A DNA stretch of 64,000 nucleotides from Lepisosteus oculatus (GCF_040954835.1 NC_090696.1:56574222-56638221); one strand, 5' to 3'; shown: positions 12,134-24,253, counted from the first letter of the stretch. Made by a program: numbers and translations. Notes: a model not told the origin generated them from the sequence alone.

Positions 12134-13478
12134 TGTAGTGGTTTGATGGGTTTACTGAGACAATTATTAATTGTAGCAGTAATCACGAGGTTGTTCATTG
12201 GGGGTTTTAGAAAATCAATCGTCAGAACAACTAACAACGCACACACACGGGTTCAATACATGAGATACATTTATTAATATAAACTGACATATACTAGTCT
12301 GCCTGGATACGAGCGGCAGACCTTACTGTGAGGGTTATCAATATACAAGGTATATAATCTCGAAGAGATGCAAACACAAAGAGATACACAACAGAGAATA
12401 TATGTCAATATATATCGTTCGGTTACCAAATCACTAATCAGTGTTATTACCCACTGTTACTCTAAACTCGGAAGTAAATACATTACTCATGAATTAAATT
12501 GATAACAACTTGTGTTGAGGTACAATTGAATTCTCGAGACGCAATGTAGAACATGGGGTTTACTTATCCACTGTGTTTGGATTTGGAATTTCCCGGCACG
12601 AACACCAAACCAGCTGACAGGCTCTGTTGCAGCCTCTGTTCCAGTGGTTGTCCAATGGGCGTTGTGTCGGCGTCCTCTGGCTACCGGCCAACCAGTCGAG
12701 GTGCAGCTCGGAGTAGGACGGGCGGAGGAATCTAACTGCGGCGCGCAGGGCAGTCGTTGCTCCGAGGGGATCTACCAGCAGTCCGGCTGGCTAGTAGAAA
12801 GTCTCTATGCACAGAGTGTGACCGCGAGTCCTCACAAGTCACTCTTTTGCCTGGGAAGAAGCTGGTTCGTTCCCGGTCCAGCGCTGCTTCTGAATAAGCT
12901 ATTCAGGTTGTCGACGAGGGTCCAACTGTAGGCTGCCGTTGATCAAGGGGAGCATTCACGTTGGTAGAATTCTGAGTACGTACAGGATCCTCAGCCTCGC
13001 GCTTAGAACAAAGTCCAAGTCCTTTTGCAGACAACAGCAGTTGTCACGTGATTGTCTCTGAGGATGCGCGAAAATGGCCAAGGAGAGCCCAGAACTGAGC
13101 TTGCTCTCCCTTTTTGATCAAGACCCAGATGTGTGCTGATTGGTTGAGAGTTTGGCGGGCATTGGAGACCCACGTGGTATTACCACGCCCTGATTGGTTG
13201 GTCAAGGTGAGATATAAGTCACTTACTCTTGACACTTAGGAATGCAGTCCAGATGTCCATTCGGCACTCCCTAGACTGATAGGCGCCAATGGATGACCAT
13301 TGATCATGATAGCCAGGGTTAGCTAATTGCATCCCCATCTGGGAGCTTGTTTCTTATCAAAAGAAAACATCTTAAATCAGCCTGCATGAATTCATGCCTG
13401 CATGGAGGGTGAGATGGGGCCTCCTTTAGGAGCATACCAATGCTTAATTCTGTTTTATTAACAAGCATTGCCGCTACA
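12134..13478 (-). mobile_element. Solo LTR of the TGTAGCGG family, copy A
   Basis: A 1,345-bp unit on the minus strand begins TGTAGCGGCAATGCTTGTT and ends CCACTACA. It is flanked by a 4-bp duplication ACAG (12130-12133 and 13479-13482). It aligns with copies B, C and D through most of its length. Compared with B it keeps a 5' segment of about 230 bp containing CCAAT boxes, and compared with B, C and D it lacks about 25 bp just before its final CTACA. No gag or pol sequence is attached. The class (Gypsy or endogenous retrovirus) is not decided by the sequence. Confidence 0.8.
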
Positions 13479-13495
13479 ACAGTATAATGATATAG

Positions 13496-13670
13496 TTCAG
13501 GTGGGTAGCTGCATCAGCATGCATAGTCTGCAAAGGATCAAGTAATATCATAGGTTTATTCCATGCTGAAAAGAGAAGAGAGAAAACGCAACGTTTTGGC
13601 TGTGAAGCCTTCTTCAGGTGTGAGAAAGACAGGGCAGACAGCAAAGATTAAACAGCACGGAACAAAAGCT
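13496..13670 (-). mobile_element. Penelope-like element 3' end fragment, copy 2
   Basis: In minus orientation it holds the CACCTGAAGAAGGCTTCACA block, the T/C-rich stretch, the TATTCCATGCTG junction (reverse sense) and the GCTACCCACCTGAA terminus. It is nearly identical over 80 bp to the end of the longer copy at 16.4 kb. It lies 18 bp beyond LTR A. Confidence 0.75.
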
Positions 13671-14212
13671 TGGATTATCTCCTTTATAGCAGAATTATTC
13701 TTGTTTTACATTTTTGTTAATTCTGAGATTAAAACATAATACTAGATTAATTTACCCTAGTTTAGCTCTGAATTCAATGTTATATTCATCCCTCAGGAAA
13801 TACATTCAGTATATAGTACTGTATACAGTACTATCATATTCTATTTATGGTTGTTTTTAGTTTAACAGACCGCACAAACACATATTACTTCTTAATATAA
13901 CACTTGTTAGTTCTCACTTTAGAACTTGGAGATTGAACGATAAACTATTTGCCTAGACAACCAGAAATTATCACACAGCCAGTGGTGATACATGAGATTA
14001 TGTTGGGGGTGATGAACAGGCTGAACTAGAAAAGAGGAACAGAGAGGAAAGACAGACAAAGGACATAGGAAGGAGGAACAGTGCACTATGATGCCTGGTC
14101 ATTTGCATAAAGTCAGTTCCTCAATTAGTTCCCACTTTGTATGTCTGTCTATTCCAGTGATAACTGAGACATTCTCACCCCTCATTCAAGTCCTGAAGTT
14201 CAGACAGGAAGA
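13671..14212. other. Unassigned AT-rich DNA
   Basis: No motif; TACTGTATACAGTA near 13816 is a short palindrome of a kind common throughout this window. Confidence 0.5.
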
Positions 14213-14385
14213 GGTACAGATGTAGCCTATCAAAATGCACGGTACAAACACGTACTGCACACATCTACCCACAAGCCACCGCGGCATACCGCGGTACGTG
14301 ATTGGCTGGCCAAAAGACCAACAGGGGCACTCATGGTGCATTGGTCGGTTATGAAAAGATGTAATCATTTAATCTCTTTACTGTG
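14213..14385 (-). repeat. Short CCAAT/CCGCGG repeat, copy 1
   Basis: The minus strand aligns with 37575-37760: CAGTAAAGA at the start, then GACCAATG, ATGAGTGCCCCTG, GCCAATCAC, TACCGCGGTA, TACGTGT and ACCGTGCA in the same order. Both copies put a CCAAT box directly before a TACCGCGGTA palindrome, which suggests a promoter-bearing piece such as an LTR fragment or MITE. Termini are not resolved in this copy. Confidence 0.65.
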
Positions 14386-16390
14386 CACATTTTAATCTGC
14401 TTAATATTGAATATTTATTGGAATTTTACAACTAAAGGGAAATTTTAGTAGCATAAAAACAAGAGCATAACGCATCTGATGGTCATAAACGATATTAATT
14501 TAGGAACATAAACATATTATGTAAACTGTATATGGCTGGCATTGGTAGTTTAAAGAAACACAATACACACCAGTATTCCATTTCTCCCTAAACATTTTAA
14601 GCATCAAAGTCTTACATGTGGTTATTTAGGAAATGTTTTTACGTGTTCCTTCTGACCATATTGCTGTATGTTTATATACTTTGTGAAAAGTGATCGTTTT
14701 AACCTTTTCTAAGATACACTCATTATCGAAGTAAGCAAAAGCATACTTTTAGAATTTTATTAATAGGGAATATAATATGGAATCGCGTGTCTAAAGACAT
14801 TAATAATGATATAATTATATTCAGGTACTGTAGCATAAACAGTAGTATAAGACTTTCTATTGATATGTGTATGGCTGTTTCACCACTATGCTACATCGCT
14901 GAGTCTGTGACGTGATGGCTTAAGTGACTGATTTATAAGCATGAGGTCAGGTGTTCAAATCCAGCAATCGCTATGAGTTTTCTTTTAACAAATAAACATT
15001 TCTTTGAAAAACTAAAATAGCAAATATTATTGGCATTATATTGACATTTTTTATATTTCTAAATATCGCAACATGTTCGTACTGTATGTACACAGCGGTA
15101 CTGCAGGGTGTAGGGTGCAAACCCACGTGAACCCGAAAGCTCTACTTTATTAATAATATCTAATAATATCTGTCACATTAACAAGTTTAAAAGGAGGTGA
15201 TACTCAAGTGTCTCCTCTTCAACTCTTCAGTTTACAGAGAAATTTCACCAGAGCCTCACAACATTGTCCAATAATACTCTTCTTGTGTCTAATTTTTTTT
15301 TTTAATATCAGCTCCACCTGGTGGTTTTACAAGGTGATTCCGGATACTATCAACATAATAAAATTTGCATGCGGTAAAATGCGGTATGAAGCGATATCAC
15401 GCGTTTTGATTTGAATTTTGTTTTGGTTACTGTGGACTATGGCATTTATTTGTTTTTGTGTACAGAACATGTCCCTTGTGGATAATTTCTTGTTTTTTTG
15501 TGCCCTTTTCTGTGGACAGTGATAAATAATTGTTTTTGTATAGAGGAATAAAAAACTGCAATAATGTGATTTAGCATCTTGGACTGGTCTGTGGTATACT
15601 AGTGGCTCCAATGGATCCAACAAAACTGCACAACCCTAAAATTGTTAGGTGGGCTACACCACCTCCTTATTGTCACTCCTAACATTTGACTGTGACACCA
15701 AATGTATTGTGACTCTTACATGAATAAATATGCTTATTTCTTTTTATTCGGGACTTCTTAACAATGATTAGGACTACATCCTCCTACAGTATTTGCATGC
15801 ATTCTTAATTTAAATATGTTTTAGAAACTCATTCGCTGTGTAAATCAAATATTGAGATGAAGAAAGTTACTGAAATGTATGAAGAAATTCATCAGTTGTT
15901 TTACAAAAATATACGTTTAAGAGTACAGCCTTCAGCAGAAACAGAAAAATAGATTTCACCTTATAATCGAGCCACAAGCACCATAAGGTTAAAGAGGTAA
16001 TACGGTACCTTATCAGATAAAAGATTCTACTCAGTACTAAAGTACTCCCTAAAACAGATGTTAAATGAATGGCAACTGTTTTCAATATTCCAGAGTGCTT
16101 CACTCAGAAAGTGAGAGATATCTTTTGGCCTTGCGCATAGCACAAATACGTAAAAACTATTTTCACAATTATAAGGAAACAGTCAGTTATTTAAAAACCT
16201 AAAATTATTACAATTACAGTACCTTCATATGGTCAATTTGTCTGGGCTGTAATGTACAGCAATGTAATACTGTAACTCATACAGTACTGACACTTTTCAT
16301 GTCCTCGTCTCTATCCTCTTCACTTTGTATTAACTCTTATATTGTCTTCTCTATTGATCTCCTAAGAAGACTAACTTTCTATTAAGGAAC
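14386..16390. other. Unassigned AT-rich DNA
   Basis: About 2 kb without a recognised element. 14905-14965 has weak tRNA-like boxes (GTTCAAATCC) but no foldable T arm. A T run lies at about 15292-15303. The 98-codon minus-strand open frame at 15327-15623 has no domain. Confidence 0.5.
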
Positions 16391-16779
16391 AAGTTATAGG
16401 TTTATTCCATGCTGAAAAAAAGAAGAGAGAAGACACAACGTTTTGGCCGTGGAGCCTTCTTCAGGTATGAGAGAGACAAGGGAGTAGGCAAAGGTAATGT
16501 AGCAGGAGAACAAAGGCTGGGAGGGAAGAGAAGTGAGAGGCGGGAGCAGGGAACAGAAAGAGAGGGCAATCAAGAGGTATGAAGTCAGAATAGGTGTAGA
16601 GAGGTGTGAAATGAAACTTCCAATGAATGGAGAAAATTTAAAAGAAGAGTAGTCTGTCTTTAAGAGAAGGGGGAATGTGTGATCCTAGCTGCAGGATAAG
16701 TTTGGTTTCGGTTGTCTTTCTGATGTGTGAGTTCAGAAAACCGTCTTTGAGAACACAGACAGAGAGATTAGAGTGGTCG

Positions 16780-16975
16780 TGAAATGAGAAACAATGGGCT
16801 TGGAGAGATCTTTAATCTTCACAGCCCTGACATGTTCTCTGAAGCGGTCTCCTAGTCTACTTCCTGTTTCTCCAATTTACATGGCTGGGCATTTACTGCA
16901 AGAGATACAGTAAATAAGGTTGCTGGAGGTACAGGATGCCCTCTGGGTGATGTAGAATTGGCCTGAGGGGCCTTG
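16780..16975 (-). pseudogene. GIY-YIG endonuclease remnant of the Penelope element
   Basis: Minus-strand translation gives IYCISCSKCPAM, a stop, then IGETGSRLGDRFREHVRAVK. This is the N-terminal part of a GIY-YIG nuclease domain with the CxxC linker typical of vertebrate Penelope elements. The tyrosine expected directly before IGET is replaced by a stop (TAA where TAC or TAT is expected). GET-G-RL-R--EH is otherwise intact. Downstream similarity continues to about 16650 with further stops. The protein would nick target DNA for integration. Confidence 0.8.
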
Positions 16976-17626
16976 AATGAGTGTGGATGAGATTATTGAA
17001 AGAGAATGTGTTCAGTATGAGGACCAATTCTGCAAGGCGTACCAGGGTGTGGGTGGGTGGATCAAGCACTGTGCGTTTGTCCAGTGTTTGCTTGAGGGCT
17101 GTAAGGCTGTCATTATGGGGAATGACGGTGTAAAGAGATGTGATGTCCATGGTAAAAATGTAGTATTCGGTGCCCTGAAATTGGAAATCATTAAAAAGTT
17201 GGAGCGCGTGATTGGTGTCCTTGATGTACGAGGGAAGACCTTCAACCAGCGCTCTCATAAGGCTGTTGAGAAAGGCTGAGATGTAAGTAGTTGAACAGTT
17301 ACATGCTTATACAATGGGGTGTCCAGGGGTGTCCGGCTTGTGGATTTTGGGGAGGAGGTAAAATTGAGATACCTGCAGATGTTCGATGATGAGCCGGTTC
17401 GCCTCCTGGGGGAGCTCATTACTGCTGACAAGAAGGTACATGGTGGATACCACTTCCTTTGGTAGTCAGTGGTAGGGTCCTGTTGGAGAGGGGGGTAGGC
17501 AGAAGTGTCAGTTAGTTGTCTAGAGGCTTTAAAGATATATAGATCCTTACGCCACACCACAACAGCACCTCCTTTGTCTGCTGGTTTGATGAAAATATCA
17601 TCCCTGTTGCGGAGAGATTGGAGCAC
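16893..17626 (-). pseudogene. Penelope-like reverse transcriptase, N-terminal part only
   Basis: Two minus-strand frames carry the conserved Penelope blocks. The upstream one has FIKPADKGGAVVVW (about residues 12-25 of the 17626-17255 frame); the downstream one has YIFTMDITSLYTVIPH, which includes the motif A aspartate. A frameshift near 17480 separates the first block from the rest. After FSFNN at about 16975 the expected RT motifs B to E, including the YxDD box, are absent and the sequence passes into the endonuclease linker. The enzyme would copy the element's RNA, but this copy lacks half its catalytic core. Confidence 0.85.
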
Positions 17627-17715
17627 CTGATTTTCTCCTTGGGTGAGGTTGGACCTGTGTTTACTGGGTATAGAGAGTGCCTTGGGAGCTTGATTGGTGC
17701 ATACTAATAGCTTTC

Positions 17716-18355
17716 TATTAGTCTAGCTAAAAACGAGTGTGGATTTTTGGCCTCCTGATTTTTTGTCATTGTGACAATCTCAAGTGAAGGAATAAGATAA
17801 GGAACACCTGACCCATACTCCGCAGAATGCCCACTGACATACCTTAAAGAATAGGGTTCAGTGACATGAAAGTTAAACATTTTGATACTGTATAAGGTAA
17901 TTTAATAAATTGCATTCCATTATTTACTGAAATGTCAATAATAATGTATATGTGTCCTAATTCATGTCAACTCAAACACCAGAAATAAAGAAAACAAAAG
18001 AGATCCGGTGGTCTTGGGAAATTAAATGAATCTAAGAGGGAAGAAAAGCTTTTATGTTAAAAAAGTCATACATCCATTGTGAGCATGAACACAAATATGG
18101 TACAGAAATATTCACTAACCTTAAGCAACCCAATGCAAACAAAAAGAGACAAAGAAATGAATGGGTCAGGTCACAGATAAGAGTTTTACATTATTGCAAA
18201 AGTAAAAAAAAATCAAATGGACATATAGAATGAAGAATAACTGAGAATGATTCCAATACACAATAAACAGCTGAAAAAAAAAACATCTAGAGGACAACAT
18301 GGTGAAATCTAGAACTTTGCTGAAATGAATGATAGTGATAATGAAATATTAATTG
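17716..18355. other. Unassigned AT-rich DNA
   Basis: No repeats shared with the rest of the window and no coding motif. Confidence 0.5.
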
Positions 18356-18575
18356 GCTTCTTTACTCTGCTGTCCTCCCCACTGATAGCTGATGTGTGGT
18401 GAGCATTCTGGTGCACTATGGCTGCTGTCACATCATCCAGGTGGATGCTGCACATTGGGGGTAGTGGAGGGAGTGGAGAGAGTGGGAGTCCCCATTATCT
18501 GAAACGCTTTGAGTGCGGTGTCCAGAGAAGTCCCATATAATTGTAAGCAATTATTATTATTATTATTATTATTAG
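18356..18575 (+). mobile_element. 5S rRNA-derived SINE, copy 2 (3' part)
   Basis: The only plus-strand copy. It begins within the body (TTTACTCTGCTGTCCTCCCC), continues through GATAGCTGATGTGTGG and CATCATCCAGGTGGATGCTG to the LINE-like 3' end, and finishes in (ATT)n at 18549-18574. The 5S head and about half the body are missing, as expected for 5' truncation during LINE-mediated insertion. Confidence 0.85.
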
Positions 18576-20433
18576 AGTTTATTATAAAAACTCTGTTGAG
18601 GACTCTTGAGGAGGCTTTCAGAAGACAGAGAAATATTCATGATATACTGTACAGTATGAGAAATCTTAATGATATACTGTATGAGTTAAAAATGGCTAAG
18701 TAATATTTCAGATTCATTTAGTTACTTAAGCACAAAACAAAAAGCATTGGTTTAAATGGGTTCATTTGCAGTCATTCTTAGGTTTCTGAATAATAATTTA
18801 TTCATACATATGAGTAAAATATATGTGTGCCAACCACATTATTGCTTTATGCATGTACTGTAACTGGTAACAGGCTCGTCATGGCTCATAATTCTTGCTG
18901 TCAGTGATTCAGTAAATACACTGACAGGAAAGGAAACTCTCTAAAACATCTCAGTCCGTACCAAGATACACATCTCCATACATATCTAAACTTCAGAGTC
19001 ATTTCAATATAAGAGGTTTTTAGATTACATCAACTGTATTTTAATAACTGTAGTTCTTCTATTGAAAACAAGATAATTTTTTTCACACCATTTCATTTTG
19101 TATTGCTTAAGTCAAATGTAGTGACATAAGAAGTGTGCTATTCATTATTAATATCCTCCATGTGTTAGCAGGAATGTATACTGCTGTATACTGCTACATT
19201 GCAGAAAATAAATCCTAATTAGGTCATTAGAACAGAATCTGTTTCATTATAGGAGATAGGTTGTCAAAAGCAATGACCCTTTGCAGGAGACTGTCAAAGC
19301 CAGTGAAGTCTGCATTGTACATGGGCTCATTAAAATAATGCTTAAACCCACATTTTCACCCTTTTATGTCCTATTCTTTGGTGTAAGACCATACTTTGGT
19401 GAAACTACAATTCCAGATAGTTTTGTATATTTATATTGTTAAATGGTAAATTGCAAAACAGGACAAACTTTCATGTTTTAATGTATAATTTAATATTTAT
19501 TCAGAATACTTTAATCTAGATATCTAGATTTCAACAACTTGCATTCTGATGTTTGAATTCTGTCTCTGTAATAAAACACAATTGAGAAGGCTTTTGAATC
19601 TTGTTTCATTGAACATCTGAAGATAAGTATGAATTTTCCATTTTGCTAGACATTGTTGACATCTATTTGCATTAAAAGAGTCAATGACAAAAATCAAAAT
19701 GAGCTAAATGGCTATAATAGCACTCTATCATCTACATATATTCTTATCTTCTCATGAAAATGCATCAGGAAATGATCTGCTACAAACCTGTTTACAGACA
19801 GAAACAGGACTTATACACGTTATATTATATTAACCGTGTATACCTGTAAGCCTGCTTCATTGATTGGTCAGTGACAATTCTAGTTGCTACATATAAGGTT
19901 AAAGCCATAATGTGAAAAAGAACATAATAAATTCTTAAATTTGACTAGAAGTTGTTGTTTTGTGTATTACACATTACTGGTGCCTGGGGTCTCCGTTTCC
20001 CTCAAATCCTTCACTGTTATTTATTTGAACATAACGAAAAAACAGGTCTTCTAGCTACTTGGGCTATGAGTGGCATCATCTTTAGAAGTGTTGAGGAAGA
20101 TTTGGGTAAGTGTTGGGAAAAGAGTAATAGAAAAATCATTAATCCTCACAAAGTGAGACAGTGAAAAATGCCACAAAAATCAGAATGCAGAATTGGCAAT
20201 GCCACAAAAGGCAATTTATTGAATGTTTATAATTATCACATTAAATATGCATTGGTTATTCTTCTGATATAATGATTCAATTATAAACTGTTATTATATC
20301 ATATAATGGCACAGAAAAAAGTCATTTATTGTATATAAAAACATTTTATAATGCTTTGCAATAGTTTTTTAATGTGTCTCACCCATTGCATTTCTTGATG
20401 GTTGTGATGTACTGTATGTTAATTCATTCCATG
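18576..20433. other. Unassigned AT-rich DNA
   Basis: No exon, repeat or RNA gene recognised in about 1.9 kb. Confidence 0.5.
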
Positions 20434-20800
20434 TTATGCCATTCATCTATCCATTTCGAGCTGCTTGTACAATACCATATAGGGTTGCAGGGTAGCCAAA
20501 GCCTCTCCCAGCAAGCAAGAGGTGCCTGGAAGTTTACACCCTGCATGGGATGCCAGTCCATAGCAGGGCATAGACAGAAACAAACACGCACACATTCATA
20601 TCAGGGACAATTTTCCCAAAAGATGATTAACCTACTAGTATGTCTTTGGACTGTGGGAGGAATTTCGATACTGATGCGAACATGGGGAGAACATACAAAC
20701 TCCACACAAATAGAACCCCAGGAGTTCAACCCGGGGGCCCCATAACTGTGAGACTGCAATGCAAACCACTGTACCACTGTGCAACCCCCTCCCCTGATAT
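20434..20800 (-). mobile_element. tRNA-derived SINE, family 2, copy 1
   Basis: A nearly full unit in minus orientation. On the plus strand it runs from the (T)CCAT tail at 20434 through GCATGGGATGCCAGTCCAT, CTTTGGACTGTGGGAGGA and GGGGAGAACATACAAACTCC to a tRNA-like head near 20730-20795 (GGAGTTCAACCCG is a B-box-like block in reverse sense). The unit at 60238-60600 is the same family in plus orientation. The 123-codon open frame across it is not conserved among copies. Confidence 0.8.
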
Positions 20801-21756
20801 ATCCCCTTGCTTTAATACTTTCCAATAGCAGAGTTGAATTTAAGATTTTTAGAAAGAAAGAATTAGGGAAGAATTACAGCACTAGAGAATAATCCCATCT
20901 TCCAAATGAGACAAAAATGCCACAAAAGGAATAGGGCCTAATTCATCAGTTCATATAAATCAAGTGAGATTTGTTTTTCCCAATTCCCGATTGGAAGTTG
21001 TGATTTAATATTTATTAAATGAAATATGTACTTTTTATTTGTTAAATTACTTAATTGTACATTACTATTTAATTATGGCACAACAAGTTTACAAATCTAA
21101 TGATTGAAGTTTTTTTATAATAGTTTTTTTCATGTGCCTGACCTATTGCTTTGCTTGATTGATGAAAGTCGTTCAAGTTAATCTGTTCCTCACTATTCTT
21201 TATTTCTTTAATACTTCACAATAGCGTTAAACATTAATCTAAAAAAGAATGTCCATCTCCTGATTAAGAAGGTGAAATATATTCTTATAAAGAAAGGAAA
21301 AGCCTGTTACTTATCACCTAAATGAATTATATAATGTGCTTGTTTTAGTGATTTCAAGACATTCCTGGCAGATCCTGTCATTTCTCATTGATGGCTATTG
21401 TGATCTATCTGTGTTAGGACTTCAAAGCATAAAAAAGATCAAGGTTAAATAAACCTATCCATCACTGGACTATTTAAATCACTTTTATGGACTGTTAATT
21501 TACAGGGGTAGGGAAATAATAGACACCATCACCTCATTGTACAATTAAGAAGTGTAAGCCTTTTTTGTGTCAGTCAAGACAATGACACAATGTCTTACTA
21601 TTCAGAAATGCACTGTAAATACTCAGCACAGTATATACAGTATTTCTCTTTTGGTAGGTGTTTGGTAATATCATTAAGTGGCCTCCATTATTGACTGCCA
21701 GTTTATATTTACATCTTAGATAGAAATAAAATATAAATATAAACAGTATATATGCA
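20801..21756. other. Unassigned AT-rich DNA
   Basis: Nothing recognised. Confidence 0.5.
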
Positions 21757-21940
21757 GGAAAGAGAAGAGAGAAAAAACAACGTTTTGACTGTGAAGCCTT
21801 CTTATGCTCACACCTGAAAAAGGCTTCACAGCTGAAACGTTGCGTTTTCTCTCTTCTCTTTTCAGAATGGAATAAATCTATTACTTGTTCCTTTGCAGAC
21901 TATGCATGCTGACACAGCTACCCACCTGAACAACTTCAGT
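21757..21940. mobile_element. Penelope-like ends in inverted, head-to-head arrangement
   Basis: The left arm (about 21757-21803) and the right arm (21818-21864) are inverted copies of the same Penelope terminal block. The left one reads GAGAAGAGAGAAAA...CGTTTTGACTGTGAAGCC and the right one GGCTTCACAGCTGAAACG...TTTTCTCTCTTCTC. About 14 bases separate them. The right arm continues to the usual terminus (TTACTTGTTCCTTTGCAGAC to CCCACCTGAAC at 21938). No coding sequence is associated. Inverted terminal pieces are a known product of Penelope insertion. Confidence 0.75.
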
Positions 21941-23981
21941 ATACAGTATATGCAGGATGATTTATAACAAAACACATTTCTGTATACAGCAGCATACTCC
22001 CTATTCTAGGCCATAAATTCAAATAATAAGAAGCTTTTGTTTTGCTTTGGCATTATTAATAAGAGATGAGATATTGATCTGTTTTAGGGAAAATGAGTGT
22101 TTTCAAAACAACTGTTCTGTAAAACTGTGGATGTTATTTTTAAAGTGACACCATTGTAGACAGAGGTCTGTTAGAGTATTTCAGCATTAGTATCATACCA
22201 CATGATAATAAACGTACCACATATAGAACAGAAAAAATTTCCCCCTAAACAGATGTGTCCTAAATTTGTATGGGACTCTCCAATAGATTTGAAGATTGTA
22301 CTGCATTCCTCTTAAGGAGTGTGAGTGAGAATAGAAAACAATATACACTAGTAATGTTGCTATTTTCATGAAATCCCATTAAGATTGGTGAAAATATTTA
22401 TCAATCATCTACAACTTTATTTAGACACCTTTAAATATGTAAATAAAAGAAAATTGATTACTGTATTTCTCTCATTAAGTTCTTTAGTTATCTTTCAATG
22501 AAAAGGACAAGATTCCATCCTGCTGCTCTTTAATTTCTTTATTTTGTCTTATATGTATTGACTATACATAATTGACTGTTATGTAGAATTGTGACAATGG
22601 AGCTAGGTCCTAACAGAGAGCCGTTCTCTGAACTCTAAAAAGGTATGATAGGAGTCAAGACATAGAGTGGTATGTTCAGGCCAAGTGGCAAAATAGTATT
22701 GGAATAAAAAATAAAAACAGACAAGATGTGGACTTTGTTTAAAAAAACACATGAAAACTGAACTGATACTGACATTAGAATGACAAGCTACTGTGACACC
22801 TCCCTCATTGGAGTCATTATTCGTGGAGATCCATTCGTATAAAGACACATATGGCAATATCATCCTTGCACTGAAGTTCAGTGCCTGAAGTGTTTATTTT
22901 TTTAGTTTTGGTGTTACTGGAGATAACAATTTACTTTCTATTCAGTAAGCCAGCTACACTCCAGAAGAGAGTTTACCTGTAATGCTGCATGGAACTGAGA
23001 AATATGAAAAACTGAATTAAAGTGATTGCACACACCTGAGTGACTGCTGTCTGGACTTCACAAGGCCCTGAAATGGATTCACTACTGAAGATTGCTACAG
23101 ACATATCAGAATGAAGTAAGCAAACAATACTGACAAATTGTGTAGGATATCCGTACTTCTTGACAAGTAATAACCAGGGTTCCTTACAAGTGACATATGT
23201 TTTTAAGTAAAAAATTGCAAAGTAGAGAGCCTAGTGCTTTTCCTGGCATTTTTGCTTTAATTGACATACAGCATAATATAAAATAAAGTTGGCAGTAGCT
23301 CTTGGGGGGCACACAATCTCAAAGGAGAACTTTTGCAATTACCTTGCCCACAAAAGCAGACAAATCACTCTGATATCCATGGTCGGAATTTCCCCTTTCT
23401 TGAAGAGTATCATAGTCACGGCGTTCTTGAAATCATTTGAAATTTTCTCCTCATTCCATATCTTGTGCATAGAGGTGAAGTGCTAATTCCTTTTCACTGT
23501 GCTTGAAATGTTTAGGAGAAATTCTCCTAGCTCCATGTTATTAATCTGTGTGATGGATTTCATCACTGCATTAGCTGTTGATGAAATTCCAAGTTTGTCT
23601 CTATTTGGGTGTTGCTGGATTGAATTAATAATCGTTATAGTTGACAAAGTTTTATTAAATAAACAGATCTTCAAAATGTTTGTTCCAAGAGACATTGACT
23701 GCCTCCTTGTTACTTTGATTATGTGCTCCCTTTCTTAGATATCAAAGAAATACATCACGGGGTATTTTGTACTGTGTACTGTATGTCTGCAAGTGTGCTG
23801 TGTATGTCAGTTGACTTTTCTTTATCTTCACTTCTTCCCACTTCACGTCAATATCACAAGTTACAAGTTCTCCTTTGAATCCTTTGGGGTTTTTTTCTTG
23901 AAGGTCAAGGTTGGAGTCAGTTTTCAATGCATAGGAAGTCTCGAGCTTGTAATCAATAAGATCATTAATCAGCTGATCACC
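21941..23981. other. Unassigned AT-rich DNA
   Basis: Two kilobases with short motif-free open frames only. The frames at 23483-23738 overlap on both strands and look accidental. Confidence 0.5.
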
Positions 23982-24253
23982 GGGCAGAGTGGTGGCTCTG
24001 TGGCTAAGGATCTGTGCCCGTGACGTGAAGGTTGCCAGTTCAAATCCCGTGGCCAGCAGAGGAATCCTACTCCATTGGGCCCCTGAGCAAGGCCCTTAAC
24101 CCTAACTGCTCCAGGGGCGCCGTACAACGGATGACCCTGCACTCTGACCCCAGGCTTCTCTTCCCGTCTGTGTCTCATGGAGAAAAGCTGGGGTATGTGA
24201 AAAGATGAATTCCGAATGCAAGAAATTGTATAGGGCTAATAAAGAAACGTTAT
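23982..24253 (+). mobile_element. tRNA-derived SINE, family 1, copy 2
   Basis: Aligns end to end with the copy at 8999. It has TGGCTAAGGATCTG (A box) and AGTTCAAATCCCG (B box), then the TGAGCAAGGCCCTTAACCC segment, the GACCCTGCACTCTGACCCC block and an AATAAAG end. The B box is better preserved than in copy 1, so this copy looks younger. Confidence 0.88.

Larger units (their letters stand above)
16391..17715 (-). mobile_element. Penelope-like retroelement, internally deleted
   Basis: A minus-strand Penelope-like element. From its coding start at about 17700 it carries the amino-terminal RT region, then jumps directly to the GIY-YIG endonuclease and the 3' terminal block near 16391-16480. The terminal block (CAACGTTTTGGCC, TTCTTCAGG, TATTCCATGCTG) is shared with the fragments at 11.1, 13.5 and 21.8 kb, which marks those as the same family. 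Penelope elements prime at exposed DNA ends or at nicks made by their own endonuclease, and usually carry RT and GIY-YIG in one frame. Here the frame is broken by frameshifts and stops and the RT core is missing, so the copy is dead. Confidence 0.85.

Noticed and set aside
14905..14965. Possible tRNA gene (TGGCTTAAGTG ... GTTCAAATCC)
   Set aside because: The T stem does not pair beyond one or two bases and no acceptor stem can be drawn.
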